Assembly (NCBI GenBank): GCA_903925515.1
Contig: CAIYFP010000131.1
Location: 1-5,392 of the forward strand
DNA: 5,392 nt
Direction: 5' to 3'
Source of the DNA: an uncultured Verrucomicrobiota bacterium
GTDB lineage: Bacteria; Verrucomicrobiota; Verrucomicrobiia; Limisphaerales; UBA9464
The notes under the pieces are model-generated. The model saw nothing but the letters and a program-made list of their open reading frames with translations. It was not told the DNA's origin and ran no database searches. Positions within the stretch are counted from its first letter, which is position 1. Each line of letters starts with the position of its first letter. Of this stretch, positions 5,211 through 5,392 are shown piece after piece. A program made the translations under genes and the position numbers.

Positions 5211-5392
5211 ATGACCATGCTCAATTCCCCCGAGTTCCACCTCGAGGCCGCGTCCGGGCTCGAGGCCGCCGCGCCCCGCGTCCCCGGGCTGTCCGCATTC
5301 GTCGGGCTCGACGGCTTCGTGGACGAGATCCTCCATGTCGTGGACAAGCGTCACGACGCGGACCGGTTCGACCGCGTGCCCACGATCGCGGC
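5211..5392 (+). CDS. Probable PfkB-family carbohydrate kinase, N-terminal part only
   Basis: Sixty complete codons are visible before the window ends. After about 25 residues of Ala/Glu-rich lead-in, the sequence AFVGLDGFVDEILHVVDKR resembles the first strand of ribokinase/PfkB sugar kinases, where a Gly and an Asp a few residues apart begin the nucleoside or sugar site. It then reads DADRFDRVPTIA to the edge. The ATP-site motifs near the C-terminus would be beyond the window, so the assignment is provisional and the substrate unknown. ATG codons at 5211 and 5217 are both possible starts. No Shine-Dalgarno sequence is clear. The gene starts 24 bp after the parB stop, so the two are probably co-transcribed. 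Confidence 0.6.
   Translation, partial: MTMLNSPEFHLEAASGLEAAAPRVPGLSAFVGLDGFVDEILHVVDKRHDADRFDRVPTIA

Overview
The window is very GC-rich chromosomal DNA that looks like housekeeping sequence from a bacterium of the Verrucomicrobiota, possibly Opitutae. That placement is an inference. It rests on the high G+C, the 'CASGLDGWRRNL' form of the RlmN iron-sulfur segment, the style of the LacI regulator, and a ParB gene followed by a PfkB-type kinase. I see no rRNA, tRNA, CRISPR array, transposase or phage gene.

Layout. Positions 1-391 hold no convincing gene and contain only small inverted repeats. Four genes on the minus strand follow, read from right to left: rex (4127-3495), rlmN (3489-2368), nadK (2371-1481) and a lacI-family regulator (1399-392). 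The first three are tightly packed. The rlmN Shine-Dalgarno sequence runs into the rex stop codon, and rlmN and nadK overlap by ATGA, so they almost certainly form one operon. The lacI gene follows after 81 bp and may be read through from it. Going right from a 117-bp divergent control region (4128-4244) are parB (4245-5186) and the first 60 codons of a probable PfkB-family sugar kinase (5211 to the window edge).

How the genes fit together. Rex senses the NADH/NAD+ ratio, and NAD kinase converts NAD+ to NADP+. A nicotinamide-redox sensor therefore sits in the same transcript as the enzyme that draws on the NAD+ pool, with the rRNA/tRNA methyltransferase RlmN between them. ParB acts in chromosome segregation. 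No parA and no full parS site is visible here.

Most unusual part. The rex/parB control region carries four copies of a 12-bp direct repeat at an exact 12-bp period (GGGAT core on the minus strand). It also has two back-to-back promoter-like elements of the same design (TTGC.., 18-bp spacer, TAG..T, 7 nt, start codon), which predict leaderless mRNAs for both rex and parB. No previously undescribed multi-gene system is evident; the control region is the best lead.
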